Of a DNA stretch of 64,000 nucleotides, positions 54,272 through 64,000 are shown one piece after another. The notes beneath the pieces are model-generated. The model searched no databases and was not told the origin of the DNA. It saw only the letters and a program-made list of their open reading frames with translations. The stretch is from the NCBI RefSeq assembly GCF_016918735.1, contig NZ_JAFFPR010000009.1:62001-126000 (forward strand), read 5' to 3'. The DNA is from Leptospira abararensis. Its GTDB lineage: Bacteria; Spirochaetota; Leptospiria; Leptospirales; Leptospiraceae. How positions within the stretch are numbered: the stretch's first letter is position 1; each line of letters opens with the position of its first letter. A program made the position numbers and the translations under genes.

Positions 54272-55376
54272 AATCCTTTAAATATTCAATCCTCTCGCGG
54301 ATGGATTCATTGGAAGGATTTTTCTTTGCCAAATCTTCTAGAAGTTTGATAGCCTCAGGTTTTTTCCCCATAATGTCCCAAAGGTCAGAAAGTTCGAGTG
54401 CAGGTCTTGGATCACTCGGAGACTTGGAAAGTAGGCCTAAATAAATTTCTTCTGCTTTTTCTAAGTCACCAATGAGGCGTAAGGCGGCCGCTTTCCCAAG
54501 TAAGGCAAAGTAATCATCACCACTGGCAAGAATTTTATTAAAACATTCCAAGGCCTTGTCATAATTGCCAAGGCCCCGAAGTGAATCTGCGTAACGATTG
54601 ATAATGAGTTTGTTGTCTGGATCGGATTCGAGAATTTTTTCCCAAAAGGTGATGGCAGTTTTAAAATCTTTTTTACCACGATAGGATTCGGCAAGACCGT
54701 AGAGAGCAAAGAAGTTTTTGGGATCTAACTCTTTGGCGCGGTCGTAATAAAGAATGGCTTTATCAAAGTCTTTGATTTTGCGGTAGCTGTTTCCAATCTC
54801 TGTAAGGATTTTAATATTGTTCGGTTGGCTAGAAAGTAATTTTTCCCACCACTGGATGGCATCCACATACCTTTGGCAGGCAAAGTATAAATGACCAAGT
54901 CCAACAATCACATACTGGTCATTGGGATTAATTTGGAGAGCTTCCATATAATAAACTTCAGACTCTTTAAAGTTTTTTAGTTTTCTATGGGCATCTGCCA
55001 CTCGAGAAAGGATACTTGCATCTGTGATAGTTATATGGTGGAACTCTTCTGCTACTTCTATGATTCTTTTAAGACTGTTTAAATCTCTGTAAGCATTCAT
55101 AAGTCCCATAAGAGAAAACTTATTGGTTGTATCACCAAGCAAACATTTTCGGTAGTATTGAATGGCTTGTTCCGGTTGTTTTGTTTTGGCATAATAGTCG
55201 CCAAGACCAACGAGGCCATACGTGTTGGAGGGATCTTCATCTAGTAATATGTCTAATCGTTCTTTGGCTTCTTTAAAACGACCCTGATCAAGAAAACGAT
55301 AGGCCTCTTTTGCAAGAGCTTTTATTTTTGTGAACTTTTCATCTTCTTGTGGCTTTTCAATATCTGCATTTTCCAT
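54270..55376 (-). CDS. Cytoplasmic TPR repeat protein
   Basis: A protein of about 368 residues made of roughly nine tetratricopeptide repeats ([60 protein letters not shown] and so on) without signal peptide or membrane helix. It is a scaffold for protein contacts; partners are unknown. The ATG at 55376 is used; a TTG at 55388 would add four residues. It is divergent from ilvB. Confidence 0.88.
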   Translation of the reverse strand: MENADIEKPQEDEKFTKIKALAKEAYRFLDQGRFKEAKERLDILLDEDPSNTYGLVGLGDYYAKTKQPEQAIQYYRKCLLGDTTNKFSLMGLMNAYRDLNSLKRIIEVAEEFHHITITDASILSRVADAHRKLKNFKESEVYYMEALQINPNDQYVIVGLGHLYFACQRYVDAIQWWEKLLSSQPNNIKILTEIGNSYRKIKDFDKAILYYDRAKELDPKNFFALYGLAESYRGKKDFKTAITFWEKILESDPDNKLIINRYADSLRGLGNYDKALECFNKILASGDDYFALLGKAAALRLIGDLEKAEEIYLGLLSKSPSDPRPALELSDLWDIMGKKPEAIKLLEDLAKKNPSNESIRERIEYLKD

Positions 55377-55486
55377 ATTAGGGTCCAATTTTCAGCATTC
55401 TTTTTTAGACAGTAAAAATCGACTCAAAAACGTGAGAACATTGACAACAGGCTCTTTTTTGCAGAAATGACAATAGGGGGGAACGT

Positions 55487-57193
55487 ATGTCATCTACAAC
55501 CGAAGCAATTACAGGCGGCCGACTGATGGTCGAATTATTAGAAGAAGCGGGTGTGGAGATTGTTTTTGGATACCCTGGTGGTGCCATCCTCCCCTTCTAC
55601 GACGAACTCTATCATAGTAAAAAAATCAAACATATCCTCGTTCGTCATGAACAAGGTGCCGTCCATATGGCAGAAGGCTATGCTCGTTCCACAGGCAAGT
55701 TAGGTGTTTGTATCGCCACATCCGGTCCTGGTGCTACCAATTTAATCACGGGTCTTACTGATGCCAAATTGGATTCTATTCCCATCCTTGCCATCACAGG
55801 CCAAGTTTCCACAGATGCGATCGGAACCGATGCTTTCCAAGAAGCCGATATTTTTGGAATCACCATTCCAATTACTAAATACAATGCTCTTATCAAAAAA
55901 GCTGATGACCTTGCTCGTCATTTCGAAGAAGCAATTAAAATTGCCATGGGAGGAAGGCCAGGACCCGTTTTACTTGATTTTCCGAAAGATGTTCAAACCC
56001 AAAAAACAACGGTTAGAAAAGCATCCTCACTCAAAATTGCTCCTCATCATTATGAAAGACCAAAGGTCAAAGGGGACCCACAAGAATTCGCAGAAGTTTT
56101 AAACGGGGCCAAACGTCCGTTACTCTATGTGGGTGGTGGTGCAATCAATTCCTTTGCTTCCGCTGAAATCAAAGCTTTGGCAGAAAAGGCAAATGCACCA
56201 GTGACTACAACCCTTATGGGTCTTGGTGCCTTTCCGGGAACTCATCCACTATCAGTGGGAATGCTTGGAATGCATGGAACCGCTTACGCCAACAAAGCGG
56301 TGTTAGAATGTGATTACATTTTAAACTTGGGTGCCAGGTTTGATGACCGCGTTGCCAAATACCAAGACTTTGCCCCGAATGCCATTCGTGCTCATGTGGA
56401 CATTGATGCGGCTGAGTTTAACAAACGAATCAATGTAGACCATATCCTTCATGGAGATCTAAAAGACGCCATTCGTGAAATCCTTCCTTTTGTCAAAGGA
56501 GGAGACCGCACTTCTTGGATTGAACATATTCAAACTTTAAAGAAAAACCATCCACTCGATTTTGATAACAGTGGGGACAGTATCAAACCTCAAGACTTTT
56601 TGCAACGCGTGTATTCAAGAACCAAAGGGGAAGCCATTGTTTCGACTGATGTAGGCCAACACCAAATGTGGGCTGCCCAGTATTATCTTTTTGATAGACC
56701 CAATACTTGGTTAACTTCAGGGGGACTTGGGACTATGGGTTACGGACTTCCTGCGGCCATTGGTGCCAAATTTGGGAATCCAGACAAAACCGTGATTTGT
56801 GTCACAGGCGATGGATCTTTTCAAATGTGTATTCAAGAACTTGCTACGATCGCGCAATCTAAGTTAGGTGTTAAGATTTTACTTTTTAATAACAACTTTC
56901 TTGGAATGGTGCGTCAGTGGCAGGAATTATTTTATGAAGAAAGGTTTAGTGAGTCCCAATGGACTTATAATCCTAACTTCGTTAAACTTGCAGAGGCCTA
57001 CGGAATACCTGCGATGAAGATCGAACATAAATCTGAAATTGAAAAGGGTGTGGATTTTTTCTTAAAAGACAGTGGGTCAGCTCTAATTGAGGTGATGATT
57101 CCTGCGGAAGAAAAAGTGTTCCCAATGATCCCTGCTGGAAAATCACAACAAGACCTAATTGAATTTAAAGACTTGGGGAAATTGAAAAAATGA
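55487..57193 (+). CDS. ilvB: Acetolactate synthase, large subunit
   Basis: A 568-residue ThDP enzyme that begins valine, leucine and isoleucine synthesis. Motifs: [36 protein letters not shown] with the catalytic Glu, the FAD-like central domain, and the ThDP motif [41 protein letters not shown] precedes the ATG. The regulatory subunit gene overlaps its stop by four bases. I see no leader peptide or attenuator in the 98-base upstream gap. Confidence 0.96.
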   Translation: MSSTTEAITGGRLMVELLEEAGVEIVFGYPGGAILPFYDELYHSKKIKHILVRHEQGAVHMAEGYARSTGKLGVCIATSGPGATNLITGLTDAKLDSIPILAITGQVSTDAIGTDAFQEADIFGITIPITKYNALIKKADDLARHFEEAIKIAMGGRPGPVLLDFPKDVQTQKTTVRKASSLKIAPHHYERPKVKGDPQEFAEVLNGAKRPLLYVGGGAINSFASAEIKALAEKANAPVTTTLMGLGAFPGTHPLSVGMLGMHGTAYANKAVLECDYILNLGARFDDRVAKYQDFAPNAIRAHVDIDAAEFNKRINVDHILHGDLKDAIREILPFVKGGDRTSWIEHIQTLKKNHPLDFDNSGDSIKPQDFLQRVYSRTKGEAIVSTDVGQHQMWAAQYYLFDRPNTWLTSGGLGTMGYGLPAAIGAKFGNPDKTVICVTGDGSFQMCIQELATIAQSKLGVKILLFNNNFLGMVRQWQELFYEERFSESQWTYNPNFVKLAEAYGIPAMKIEHKSEIEKGVDFFLKDSGSALIEVMIPAEEKVFPMIPAGKSQQDLIEFKDLGKLKK

Positions 57194-57678
57194 AACACAC
57201 ACTCAGTATTTTAGTCAATAACCATCCTGGTGTGATGAGCCATGTTTCAGGCCTTTTTACTCGTCGCGGATACAATATCGATTCGATTGCTGTGGGTGTG
57301 ACGGACAACGCGGAAGTTTCTTCCATGACAATCGTTTTGAATGGTGATGATTTTTTAGTAGGGCAAGTCAAAAACCAACTCCTCAAACTTCCCGATGTCC
57401 TAAAAGTCCAAGACATGACCTATGCTGGTTCTGTACAAAGGGAACTAGTTCTTATCTCTTTTTCGATTACGGAAGTCAATCGAAGCGAAGCCCTTACCAT
57501 TTGTAATGGCTTCGATGTCAAAATTCTAGAAATGACAGAGGATTCTCTTCTTATTGAATTTTCTGGAAATTCAAGACAAGTTACCAATGTGATTTCTGTT
57601 CTTAAACCTTTCGGAATTCGTGAGATTTCTCGTACGGGTCAAATTGCTATCGCCTATCGGAACCAAAACTCGGTTTAG
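57190..57678 (+). CDS. ilvN: Acetolactate synthase, small regulatory subunit
   Basis: A 162-residue ACT-domain protein conferring valine feedback on IlvB. It begins [20 protein letters not shown], has [14 protein letters not shown] and the C-terminal domain with [15 protein letters not shown]. Length matches the IlvH/IlvN group. The ATG overlaps the ilvB stop. Confidence 0.95.
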   Translation: MKHTLSILVNNHPGVMSHVSGLFTRRGYNIDSIAVGVTDNAEVSSMTIVLNGDDFLVGQVKNQLLKLPDVLKVQDMTYAGSVQRELVLISFSITEVNRSEALTICNGFDVKILEMTEDSLLIEFSGNSRQVTNVISVLKPFGIREISRTGQIAIAYRNQNSV

Positions 57679-57744
57679 AATCCACTTGACAGACCCTTGA
57701 TTTTCGGAGACTATTGGGGCCTCAAGTGAGTTCGTCTCTGCCCC

Positions 57745-59496
57745 ATGATCCGTAAGCCAATCTTATTTGCACTTTTCCTCCTAACTACCGTTATCTCTTC
57801 TGAAACGGATCGTGTTACAGTTCCTCTCAAACGGGGACCTAGCTCCGATGTTTTGTATTTTGACTTTGGGGAAACGGCACCCACTTCTTATCTCTCTGTA
57901 GAAAGACTCCAAGAACCAAAACTAGAAGATTTAAAGTTAGGATTTTTAGAACCAAGTCCAGGATATTACAATGGGCCCGATGGCGGCGAGGTTTACCAAT
58001 GGGCGAAAAACCATTACCAATGGAAAAGAGCCGATGGAAGTGTGTATACGGAATGGGCGAATGGAACTTTTAAACTCGATTTCCCCACAGGGATTGGTTT
58101 TATATCTGCACCCGCCTCTTGTAACGGATGTTTGCCGACTCTTGTCTGGAGTTATCCCGACTTAACCAAAATTACGAAATATTGGATTTCCCACCGCAAG
58201 GAATACGATTATATCCACCAAAAACCTTTGCATTTTGAAAACTATATTCTCGTAAGTGAAACTAAGTTTGGAAAACCAAAATTGGAATTTGGGAATTATA
58301 CATTTTACGGATCCGATAAGTGGACCGAGTATTTGCGAGTGTTTGGTGAAAATTTCAAAATGAAACCTTTCCTTCAATATATGAAATCAGAATTTCAATT
58401 GGAGAACCGAGGAAAAGTTCCTGTTTTGTTATTCGATATCTATGAGGATATCAAAGAATACATCGGGGCCGATATTCCTGGAGGAACGGAAGAGGGTGGG
58501 TTTGGGGGAAGGGATTCTATTAGTTTGTGTTGCGGGGAAAAAATGCCACAACCGACGGGAAATCCAGAGTTTGATGCGGATGCACTTCGTCGTGTACACT
58601 TCGGCATTTTTTACCATGAAGCGGTTCATAATTTAGAACAAATTTCTTGTTTGAAAATACAGTCCGAGACGGGGAAAGTCCCCTCAACCGATATTTTGGA
58701 TCCTTGGTTTGAAGAAGGCCTTGCCAATTATGTAGAGGCAAAATTTTACGAACGAAAACAATTCCATATTTATACTGATGCAGAGAAATTGATTCGTGAA
58801 AACAAAGTTCCAAAAACTTTCAAATCGTTGTTAGATGCAAAGTATAAAGATTTACTTCCTTATACGATTGGTCCACTTATGATTAAACATATCCACGAAA
58901 CCTATGGAAAAGATGCCATTATTTCCTACCAAAGGGATACTTGCGTGGGAACTGCCCCGGCTCTAGCTTTACAAAATGCCACAGGTGTTTCCCCCGACCA
59001 AATTTTGAAAGATAGTCTACTTCGATTTGAAAAAGAAAAGGACTCTGTCCTTAGAGAAGGCAAAAAACTTCAGTTAGCTGGTTATACAACTATGAATGCA
59101 AAGTTTCCTTTGGAGTACAAATCCTTTTTAGAAAAAGGATTTTCTCTTCCCGAATCAGCTTTGGATGTTAAGGCCTACACACAACTCCCCAGTTTACAAA
59201 AAGTTTTTTTTGCTTCTGTGGATTCGTTTTCTGAAAAATTGGAAGGGGACTTTCTTGGGCCAAATGGGAGTTATTTTTATCTTTGGAAAAAAGGAAATTA
59301 CCGTTGGTATGGGGACTCGTGGGAAGCCAATGTATTTCCTGGCAACCAAATCCTTTATAGAGGATCTAATTTTACATTGATTGAGTGGGAAGATGGAAAA
59401 AAACAATACATATCACCGAAGGGAGATTCGGTGATATTTTTTAATTTGGAATCAAAATCCTACAAGGATGCAGATGGGAAACCGGTCACTCCTTAG
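57745..59496 (+). CDS. Exported HEXXH (gluzincin-like) putative metallopeptidase
   Basis: A 583-residue exported protein with signal peptide ([15 protein letters not shown]). Near residues 288-300 it has [13 protein letters not shown], an HEXXH zinc motif, and about 30 residues later [15 protein letters not shown], giving the Glu of a gluzincin (peptidase-MA-like) site. Both ends carry a short repeat of [20 protein letters not shown] type, and again [20 protein letters not shown] near the C-terminus, each perhaps a small binding module. Substrate unknown. Its TAG shares bases with the trxB stop. Confidence 0.78.
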   Translation: MIRKPILFALFLLTTVISSETDRVTVPLKRGPSSDVLYFDFGETAPTSYLSVERLQEPKLEDLKLGFLEPSPGYYNGPDGGEVYQWAKNHYQWKRADGSVYTEWANGTFKLDFPTGIGFISAPASCNGCLPTLVWSYPDLTKITKYWISHRKEYDYIHQKPLHFENYILVSETKFGKPKLEFGNYTFYGSDKWTEYLRVFGENFKMKPFLQYMKSEFQLENRGKVPVLLFDIYEDIKEYIGADIPGGTEEGGFGGRDSISLCCGEKMPQPTGNPEFDADALRRVHFGIFYHEAVHNLEQISCLKIQSETGKVPSTDILDPWFEEGLANYVEAKFYERKQFHIYTDAEKLIRENKVPKTFKSLLDAKYKDLLPYTIGPLMIKHIHETYGKDAIISYQRDTCVGTAPALALQNATGVSPDQILKDSLLRFEKEKDSVLREGKKLQLAGYTTMNAKFPLEYKSFLEKGFSLPESALDVKAYTQLPSLQKVFFASVDSFSEKLEGDFLGPNGSYFYLWKKGNYRWYGDSWEANVFPGNQILYRGSNFTLIEWEDGKKQYISPKGDSVIFFNLESKSYKDADGKPVTP

Positions 59497-60434
59497 TGAC
59501 CTTCTAACCAACGTTCGGCTTCCAGTGCCGCCATACAACCGCTACCTGCTGCGGTGATCGCTTGGCGGTAAACTTTGTCCTGCACATCTCCTGCGGCAAA
59601 AACTCCTTCTACATTGGTTTGTGTGGTTCCCGGTTTTGTCAGGATATAACCTGTTTCATCCAAATCCAACTGGCCTTGGAACACTTGGGTATTGGGAACA
59701 TGCCCAATCGCATAAAAGAGTCCACCCACTTCCAGATCCTTTTTTGCCTTGTCAATTGTGCTTTCGAGGACAATGGAACTTAAGCCAGTGGCACCACCTT
59801 TGGCTTCCACTACGGTTTGGTTCCAAAGGATTTCAATTTTTGGATGTTCCATGGCACGTTTTTGCATAATTTGAGAAGCACGGAGTTGGTCCCGTCTGAC
59901 CACTAAGTACACTTTGGACGCAAATTTAGTCAGGTGGTTTGCTTCTTCCACAGCGGAGTCACCACCACCCACAACCGCTAGGGCTTTGTTTCGGTAGATA
60001 GGAAGGGCACCGTCACAAACGGCACAAGCGGAGATCCCGCGTTGCCAGAATGTTTCTTCGCCTGGGACAAACATTCGTTTGGCAGTGGCACCTGTGGCAA
60101 TGATGATGGAATCGGCTTTGATTTCTTCGTCGTCAGACCAAATGGTAAAAGGGCGTTTCGAAAAATCCACCTTGGTGATGGTTTGGGTGTGGATGGTGGT
60201 TCCGTATTTTACGGATTGTTCCCGGAAAAGTTGGGTGAGTTTGGTTCCATCAATTCCTTCCGGGAAACCGGGAAAGTTTTCCACTTCGGTTGTGGTGGTG
60301 AGTTGTCCGCCTGCGGCCACTCCCCCTGCCATAAATCCTTCATACATCACCGGGTTTAAATTGGCTCTGGCTGCGTAAATGGCTGCTGTATGTCCTGCGG
60401 GACCGGATCCGATGATGACAACTTTATGGTTCAT
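59493..60434 (-). CDS. trxB: Thioredoxin reductase
   Basis: A 313-residue flavoprotein that reduces thioredoxin with NADPH. The FAD motif is [19 protein letters not shown], the redox pair is in [11 protein letters not shown], the NADPH motif [15 protein letters not shown], and the end has [25 protein letters not shown] precedes the ATG. It follows a small TPR lipoprotein gene on the same strand. Confidence 0.96.
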   Translation of the reverse strand: MNHKVVIIGSGPAGHTAAIYAARANLNPVMYEGFMAGGVAAGGQLTTTTEVENFPGFPEGIDGTKLTQLFREQSVKYGTTIHTQTITKVDFSKRPFTIWSDDEEIKADSIIIATGATAKRMFVPGEETFWQRGISACAVCDGALPIYRNKALAVVGGGDSAVEEANHLTKFASKVYLVVRRDQLRASQIMQKRAMEHPKIEILWNQTVVEAKGGATGLSSIVLESTIDKAKKDLEVGGLFYAIGHVPNTQVFQGQLDLDETGYILTKPGTTQTNVEGVFAAGDVQDKVYRQAITAAGSGCMAALEAERWLEGH

Positions 60435-60495
60435 AATTTCTCCTATTCTGTATCTTGTTCTTTATTGTTTAGACGGGATTTCAGGGTTTCTCTGT

Positions 60496-61017
60496 CTATT
60501 TTGTTTCACAAGCCCGGACCCAAGGTGCATAGTAGGGGTCCCCTGCAAGAGGGCTTTTTTCTAAGGTCAGTAAGTAATCCTTCTGCTTGAACCCTCTGGT
60601 AAGGCAAAGGTAGGTGGCTTCAAAAAATTCCAAAGTTTCTTTTTTTCCTTGGAACCGGATTTCCTCCAAAATTTCCAATGCTTCTTTCTCATATCCTGTG
60701 GTAAGATAGAGCCGAAAGAGTTCACGTTGTACTTCTGTGTCGTCTTTTTTTTGTTTGTGGTATTTTTCCAAATAAAAGATGGCTGTGGCGATGGATTGGT
60801 TACTCTCAGCGAGAAGCAGTCCCATCCGTTTGAGTACGGGATCGTATTCGGGGTTCTCCCGAAGGGAAAGTTCGTAGTAATAGAGAGCTTTTGTTTTTTC
60901 CCCCACCATTTCCCATTTTTTTCCTTCTTCAAATAGGGACCGTTCTTTTCGGCCGCAATTAACGACTAACAGTAAAGAAAGGATGAGTAAAAAAAAGAGG
61001 GAGTTTCTTTGAACCAC
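60496..61017 (-). CDS. TPR lipoprotein
   Basis: A lipoprotein of about 173 residues: signal SLFFLLILSLLLVVNC with Cys at the lipobox, followed by about three TPR-like units (WEMVGEKTKALYYYELSL, LFRLYLTTGYEKEALEILEEI). The start at GTG 61017 is my choice since AAGGAG lies just upstream (spacing is short) and the lipoprotein signal follows; the frame is open to 61125 but that would overlap xerD. Function unknown. Confidence 0.7.
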   Translation of the reverse strand: MVQRNSLFFLLILSLLLVVNCGRKERSLFEEGKKWEMVGEKTKALYYYELSLRENPEYDPVLKRMGLLLAESNQSIATAIFYLEKYHKQKKDDTEVQRELFRLYLTTGYEKEALEILEEIRFQGKKETLEFFEATYLCLTRGFKQKDYLLTLEKSPLAGDPYYAPWVRACETK

Positions 61018-61114
61018 ATCTCCTTTTTTCCTGACATAGCCATTTGTGGCAAAAAAAATAATAAGTCTCTTTAAGCTTTTTGTCCGACCCTTTAAGTAAC
61101 ATAAGAGAGTAAAG

Positions 61115-62023
61115 ATGGGTTCCAAATTGCCAGTTTCTCAAAATCAGCTTTTACAAACATTCCAAGAATACCTGTCCGTAGAAAAAGGACTGAGCGATAA
61201 TTCAATATATTCCTACGGATACGATCTCAACAAGTTTGCGATCTTTTTGGAAAAGGAACATATCAACTTCTTAGAAGTAAAAGCAAACGACATCATGCGT
61301 TTTTTAGAAGGAGAAAGGGAACGTAAAATCTCTGCTAAAACTCTGGCACGTGAAGTAGTTGCCATTCGGCAGTTTTACAAATACCTACGGGATGAAAAAC
61401 GTTTGGATTCCAATCCAACCGAAAAAATTGAAACTCCCGAAGTTGCAAGAACCATCCCTGATTACCTCACTCAAGTAGAAATTGAAGAACTTTTTCGTAA
61501 TATCAAAGAGGACAATTTGTACGAACTCCGTGACAAATGTATCTTTGAGCTTCTTTATTCCTCTGGCCTTCGTATCTCCGAAGCATGTAATTTAAAGATG
61601 ACAGATATCGACATGGAAAACATGACGATCACCGTGGAAGGTAAGGGTGGAAGACAACGCCTCGTTCCTTTTGGTGAAAAGTCATTGGAGATTTTGAAAA
61701 AATATCTAGTGGAAAGCCGCACGGAAATTTTGAAAAAAAGAACCTGTGAATTTGTTTTTGTTTCAAAAAAAGGATCATATATCAACCGTAAGTCGGTATG
61801 GCGTCTTTTAAATCATTACATCAAACGAACAAAAATAAAGAAAAAAGTAACACCACACACACTTCGTCACTCTTTTGCTACCCACCTACTTGAGAACCAT
61901 GCGGACCTCAAATCGGTTCAGGAACTTTTGGGTCATATCGATATTTCAACGACTCAGATTTATACGCATATGGCAAATAAAACTCTGAAGGAAGTTCATA
62001 AGAAATTCCATCCGAGAGGATAA
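61115..62023 (+). CDS. xerD: Tyrosine recombinase XerC/XerD
   Basis: A 302-residue tyrosine recombinase, typical of Xer proteins that resolve chromosome dimers at dif. The N-terminal SAM-like domain has FQEYLSVEKGLSDNSIYSYG; the catalytic domain has Arg in LLYSSGLRISEACNL, Lys in EGKGGRQR, HTLRHSFATHLL, LLGHIDISTTQIYTHM with the nucleophile Tyr. XerC versus XerD cannot be settled by eye. It precedes an RsbW-like gene and hslVU; xer-hslVU order is also seen in Firmicutes. Confidence 0.92.
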   Translation: MGSKLPVSQNQLLQTFQEYLSVEKGLSDNSIYSYGYDLNKFAIFLEKEHINFLEVKANDIMRFLEGERERKISAKTLAREVVAIRQFYKYLRDEKRLDSNPTEKIETPEVARTIPDYLTQVEIEELFRNIKEDNLYELRDKCIFELLYSSGLRISEACNLKMTDIDMENMTITVEGKGGRQRLVPFGEKSLEILKKYLVESRTEILKKRTCEFVFVSKKGSYINRKSVWRLLNHYIKRTKIKKKVTPHTLRHSFATHLLENHADLKSVQELLGHIDISTTQIYTHMANKTLKEVHKKFHPRG

Positions 62024-62454
62024 TGTCGAACCAAAAGAAACCCACGGACTACTCAAAAGTAGTCCGTATCCAAATTCCATCTAACCCCCGCTTCGTTTCC
62101 CACACACGTAATTATTTTTTTAATCTTTGTTTAGAACATGGATTTTCCCTATTCGATTCTATGGATTTGAAATTGGTGATCGGGGAAGCCATCGTAAATA
62201 TCATTCGCCACGCCTATTCTGGGCAAACAAACAAACCCATCTTTATTGAATTACAATTTGATAAGGACAGAGTCGAAATCAAACTTAGGGACTATGGAAA
62301 AAAAGTAGAACCGGGGGAACTGCGTAGTTTTGATCTCAGTGACTACCGTGAACACGGAATCGGGCTTTTTATGATCAAAGAACTCACAGACTATTATTTT
62401 TTAGACCAGTCTTTTGAGGTAGGGAACCAAATGGTTCTAATCAAAAGAAAGTAA
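62023..62454 (+). CDS. RsbW-like anti-sigma factor kinase
   Basis: A 143-residue GHKL ATPase of the RsbW/SpoIIAB serine-kinase group. The N-box is [19 protein letters not shown], the G1 box [12 protein letters not shown], and the G2 region [17 protein letters not shown]. It begins at the last base of xerD (shared A of TAATG). The sigma factor or antagonist it controls is not next to it; hslVU follows 46 bases later. Confidence 0.87.
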   Translation: MSNQKKPTDYSKVVRIQIPSNPRFVSHTRNYFFNLCLEHGFSLFDSMDLKLVIGEAIVNIIRHAYSGQTNKPIFIELQFDKDRVEIKLRDYGKKVEPGELRSFDLSDYREHGIGLFMIKELTDYYFLDQSFEVGNQMVLIKRK

Positions 62455-62500
62455 CCTCCATTTTTCTCGACAACTCTCCGCGATTTGGAATTTTATCCGT

Positions 62501-63034
62501 ATGGAAACAATTCACGCAACGACCATCCTTTCTGTTCGTAAAAACGGTAAAATTGCCGTAGGGGGAGACGGTCAAGTATCCATGGGAAGCACCGTGATGA
62601 AACATACCGCAAAAAAAGTCCGACGACTTTACAACGGTAAGGTGATTGCTGGATTTGCTGGCAGTGCTGCCGATGCTTTTACACTCTTTGAACTTTTTGA
62701 AAAAAAATTAATAGAACATGGTGGATCTGTGTCTCGGGCAGCTGTCGAACTTGCTCGTGAGTGGAGGATGGACCGAATGTTACGTAGACTCGAAGCCCTC
62801 CTGATTGTTTGTGATGCCAATGAATCCTTTTTAATATCGGGAACGGGAGATGTGATCTCACCTGATGACGGCGTACTTGCCATTGGATCTGGAGGAAATT
62901 TTGCCCTTTCTGCGGCCCGTGCCCTAGTCCAAAATACAGATATGGATCCGAGGGAGATCATTACAAAAGCCATGCAAATCACCGCAGATATTTGTATCTA
63001 TACGAACCATAATTTGGTGATTGAGGAATTATAA
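62501..63034 (+). CDS. hslV: ATP-dependent protease peptidase subunit HslV
   Basis: A 177-residue proteasome-type threonine peptidase (ClpQ). The active-site Thr is exposed after METIHA, giving [40 protein letters not shown] and the [20 protein letters not shown] motif are present. It assembles into a double hexamer opened by HslU, whose gene starts one base after its stop. Confidence 0.96.
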   Translation: METIHATTILSVRKNGKIAVGGDGQVSMGSTVMKHTAKKVRRLYNGKVIAGFAGSAADAFTLFELFEKKLIEHGGSVSRAAVELAREWRMDRMLRRLEALLIVCDANESFLISGTGDVISPDDGVLAIGSGGNFALSAARALVQNTDMDPREIITKAMQITADICIYTNHNLVIEEL

Positions 63035-63035
63035 T

Positions 63036-64000
63036 ATGACATACCCAACCATTCTCGCTGAAGTTGTCGGATCTGAAAACCCGGCAGAAGAATTAACCCC
63101 CCGCCAAATTGTAGAACGTTTGGATGAACATATCATTGGACAAACGAAAGCAAAACGTGCTGTGGCAGTGGCTTTACGGAATCGTTCCAGACGTCGTAAG
63201 TTGGATGAGTCCCTCAGGGAAGAAATATATCCAAAAAATATCATTATGATTGGCCCCACAGGTGTGGGGAAAACTGAAATTGCACGTCGTTTGTCAAAGT
63301 TATGCGGTGCTCCTTTTTTAAAAGTGGAAGCTACCAAGTATACAGAAGTCGGTTATGTGGGCCGTGATGTGGAATCCATGATTCGTGATTTGGCCATGGG
63401 GGCTCTTAATTTAGTCAAAGCCGAGTTTCGGGACCGAGTGAAAGACAAAGCCATTGAAAAAGCAGAAGAGATGGTTCTTGATGCGATTTTACCTCCTATC
63501 TTTTTAAAAAAAGAAGAAGATTTAAATCCAGAAGAAAAAGAAAGACAGGTCAGTTACAAGGAATCCAGAGAAAAGTTTCGAGAAAAACTACGTAAAGGAA
63601 CTTTAAGCGAACAAGAAATTGAAATTGATATTCCAAAACCTTCAGCTCCACCCGGAATGCCCATGTTGCAAGTATTTGGTGCTGGTAATATGGAAGATAT
63701 GGACAACCAACTCCAGAGTTTACTTGGAGATTTGATGCCGAAAAAATCAGGTAAACGAAAGGTAAAAGTATCTGAGGCACAAAAACTTCTCACAGAATCG
63801 GAAGCTGAAAAACTCATCGACACAGACAAAATCCAATCGGAAGCAGTGAGACGTGTGGAAGAGATGGGAATTATCTTTTTAGACGAAATTGATAAAATTG
63901 CCGGTAGAGAAGGACGTCAAGGGGCAGATGTATCTCGCGAAGGGGTTCAAAGAGACCTTCTTCCCATTGTGGAAGGATCCACAGTAAACACAAAGATTGG
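63036..64000 (+). CDS. hslU: HslU ATPase subunit (cut by window end)
   Basis: The first 321 codons of the AAA+ unfoldase of HslUV. The frame starts at ATG 63036 ([40 protein letters not shown]) and stays open to the end of the window. Walker A is [36 protein letters not shown] is the HslU pore/sensor region, an I-domain follows, and Walker [14 protein letters not shown] is near the end. Typical length is about 440-480 residues, so roughly one third lies beyond the window. Confidence 0.96.
   Translation, partial: MTYPTILAEVVGSENPAEELTPRQIVERLDEHIIGQTKAKRAVAVALRNRSRRRKLDESLREEIYPKNIIMIGPTGVGKTEIARRLSKLCGAPFLKVEATKYTEVGYVGRDVESMIRDLAMGALNLVKAEFRDRVKDKAIEKAEEMVLDAILPPIFLKKEEDLNPEEKERQVSYKESREKFREKLRKGTLSEQEIEIDIPKPSAPPGMPMLQVFGAGNMEDMDNQLQSLLGDLMPKKSGKRKVKVSEAQKLLTESEAEKLIDTDKIQSEAVRRVEEMGIIFLDEIDKIAGREGRQGADVSREGVQRDLLPIVEGSTVNTKI

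Noticed and set aside
55441..55486. TTGACA before ilvB as a promoter
   Set aside because: The -35 is perfect, but no sequence resembling TATAAT lies 16-18 bases downstream, so it is not listed.

Overview
The window is a densely packed bacterial chromosome segment, almost certainly from Leptospira and probably a saprophytic, biflexa-like species. The support is moderate-to-low GC, frequent TTG and GTG starts, a P83/100-type spirochaete protein, lipoprotein signals ending in relaxed lipoboxes, several class III cyclases, a class II photolyase, and many TPR and 'Leptospira-only' secreted proteins. I see no insertion sequence, prophage, CRISPR array or rRNA. One tRNA (Val, GAC) is present. No gene-free stretch exceeds 300 bases; the longest, about 290 bases before amtB, carries a sigma-54 promoter.

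Layout. 1-7.9 kb: the end of a cyclase, an HDOD protein, a SpoIID-like lipoprotein, an rRNA/tRNA m5U methyltransferase, a seven-TM receptor cyclase, clpS and a photolyase. 8-10 kb: amtB-glnK behind a sigma-54 promoter, closed by a strong terminator. 10-16.5 kb: a GH94-like enzyme overlapping an ABC protein with a ruined ATPase domain, then a ferredoxin-cyclase with a globin-like tail. 16.5-18 kb: a hydrolase-TetR operon with twin palindromic operators. 18-23.8 kb: translation and division genes (thrS, infC-rpmI-rplT, a ZapB-like coiled coil, zapA, 5-FCL). 23.8-33.5 kb: cheW-cheA-cheB-cheY, scpA-scpB, pheA, tyrA and a NamZ-like muramidase, nearly all touching or overlapping. 33.5-38.6 kb: lemA and a convergent MBOAT/SGNH acyl-transfer cluster. 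38.6-52.4 kb: tRNA-Val, a small UvrD-like helicase, FN3/TPR secreted proteins, an alkaline-phosphatase-superfamily enzyme, a large membrane protein followed by an RHH/PIN-like pair, rpiB and serC. 52.5-64 kb: the P83/100 protein, a TPR protein, ilvB-ilvN, a secreted HEXXH protein, trxB, a xer recombinase, an RsbW-like protein and hslV-hslU (hslU is cut by the window end).

The genes join into a few working units. These are nitrogen sensing (AmtB-GlnK-sigma54), cAMP signalling (three class IIIb-type cyclases in 16 kb with different sensor inputs), chemotaxis, aromatic and branched amino-acid synthesis, and protein quality control (ClpS, HslUV). The most unusual items are the ferredoxin-cyclase-globin-like fusion whose globin lacks the proximal His, the ABC exporter that keeps its ATPase fold but has lost every catalytic motif, the CheA kinase ending in a CheC-like phosphatase domain, and the RHH plus PIN-like pair built into a larger gene chain. 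All functional statements are from reading the sequence; no database search was run.
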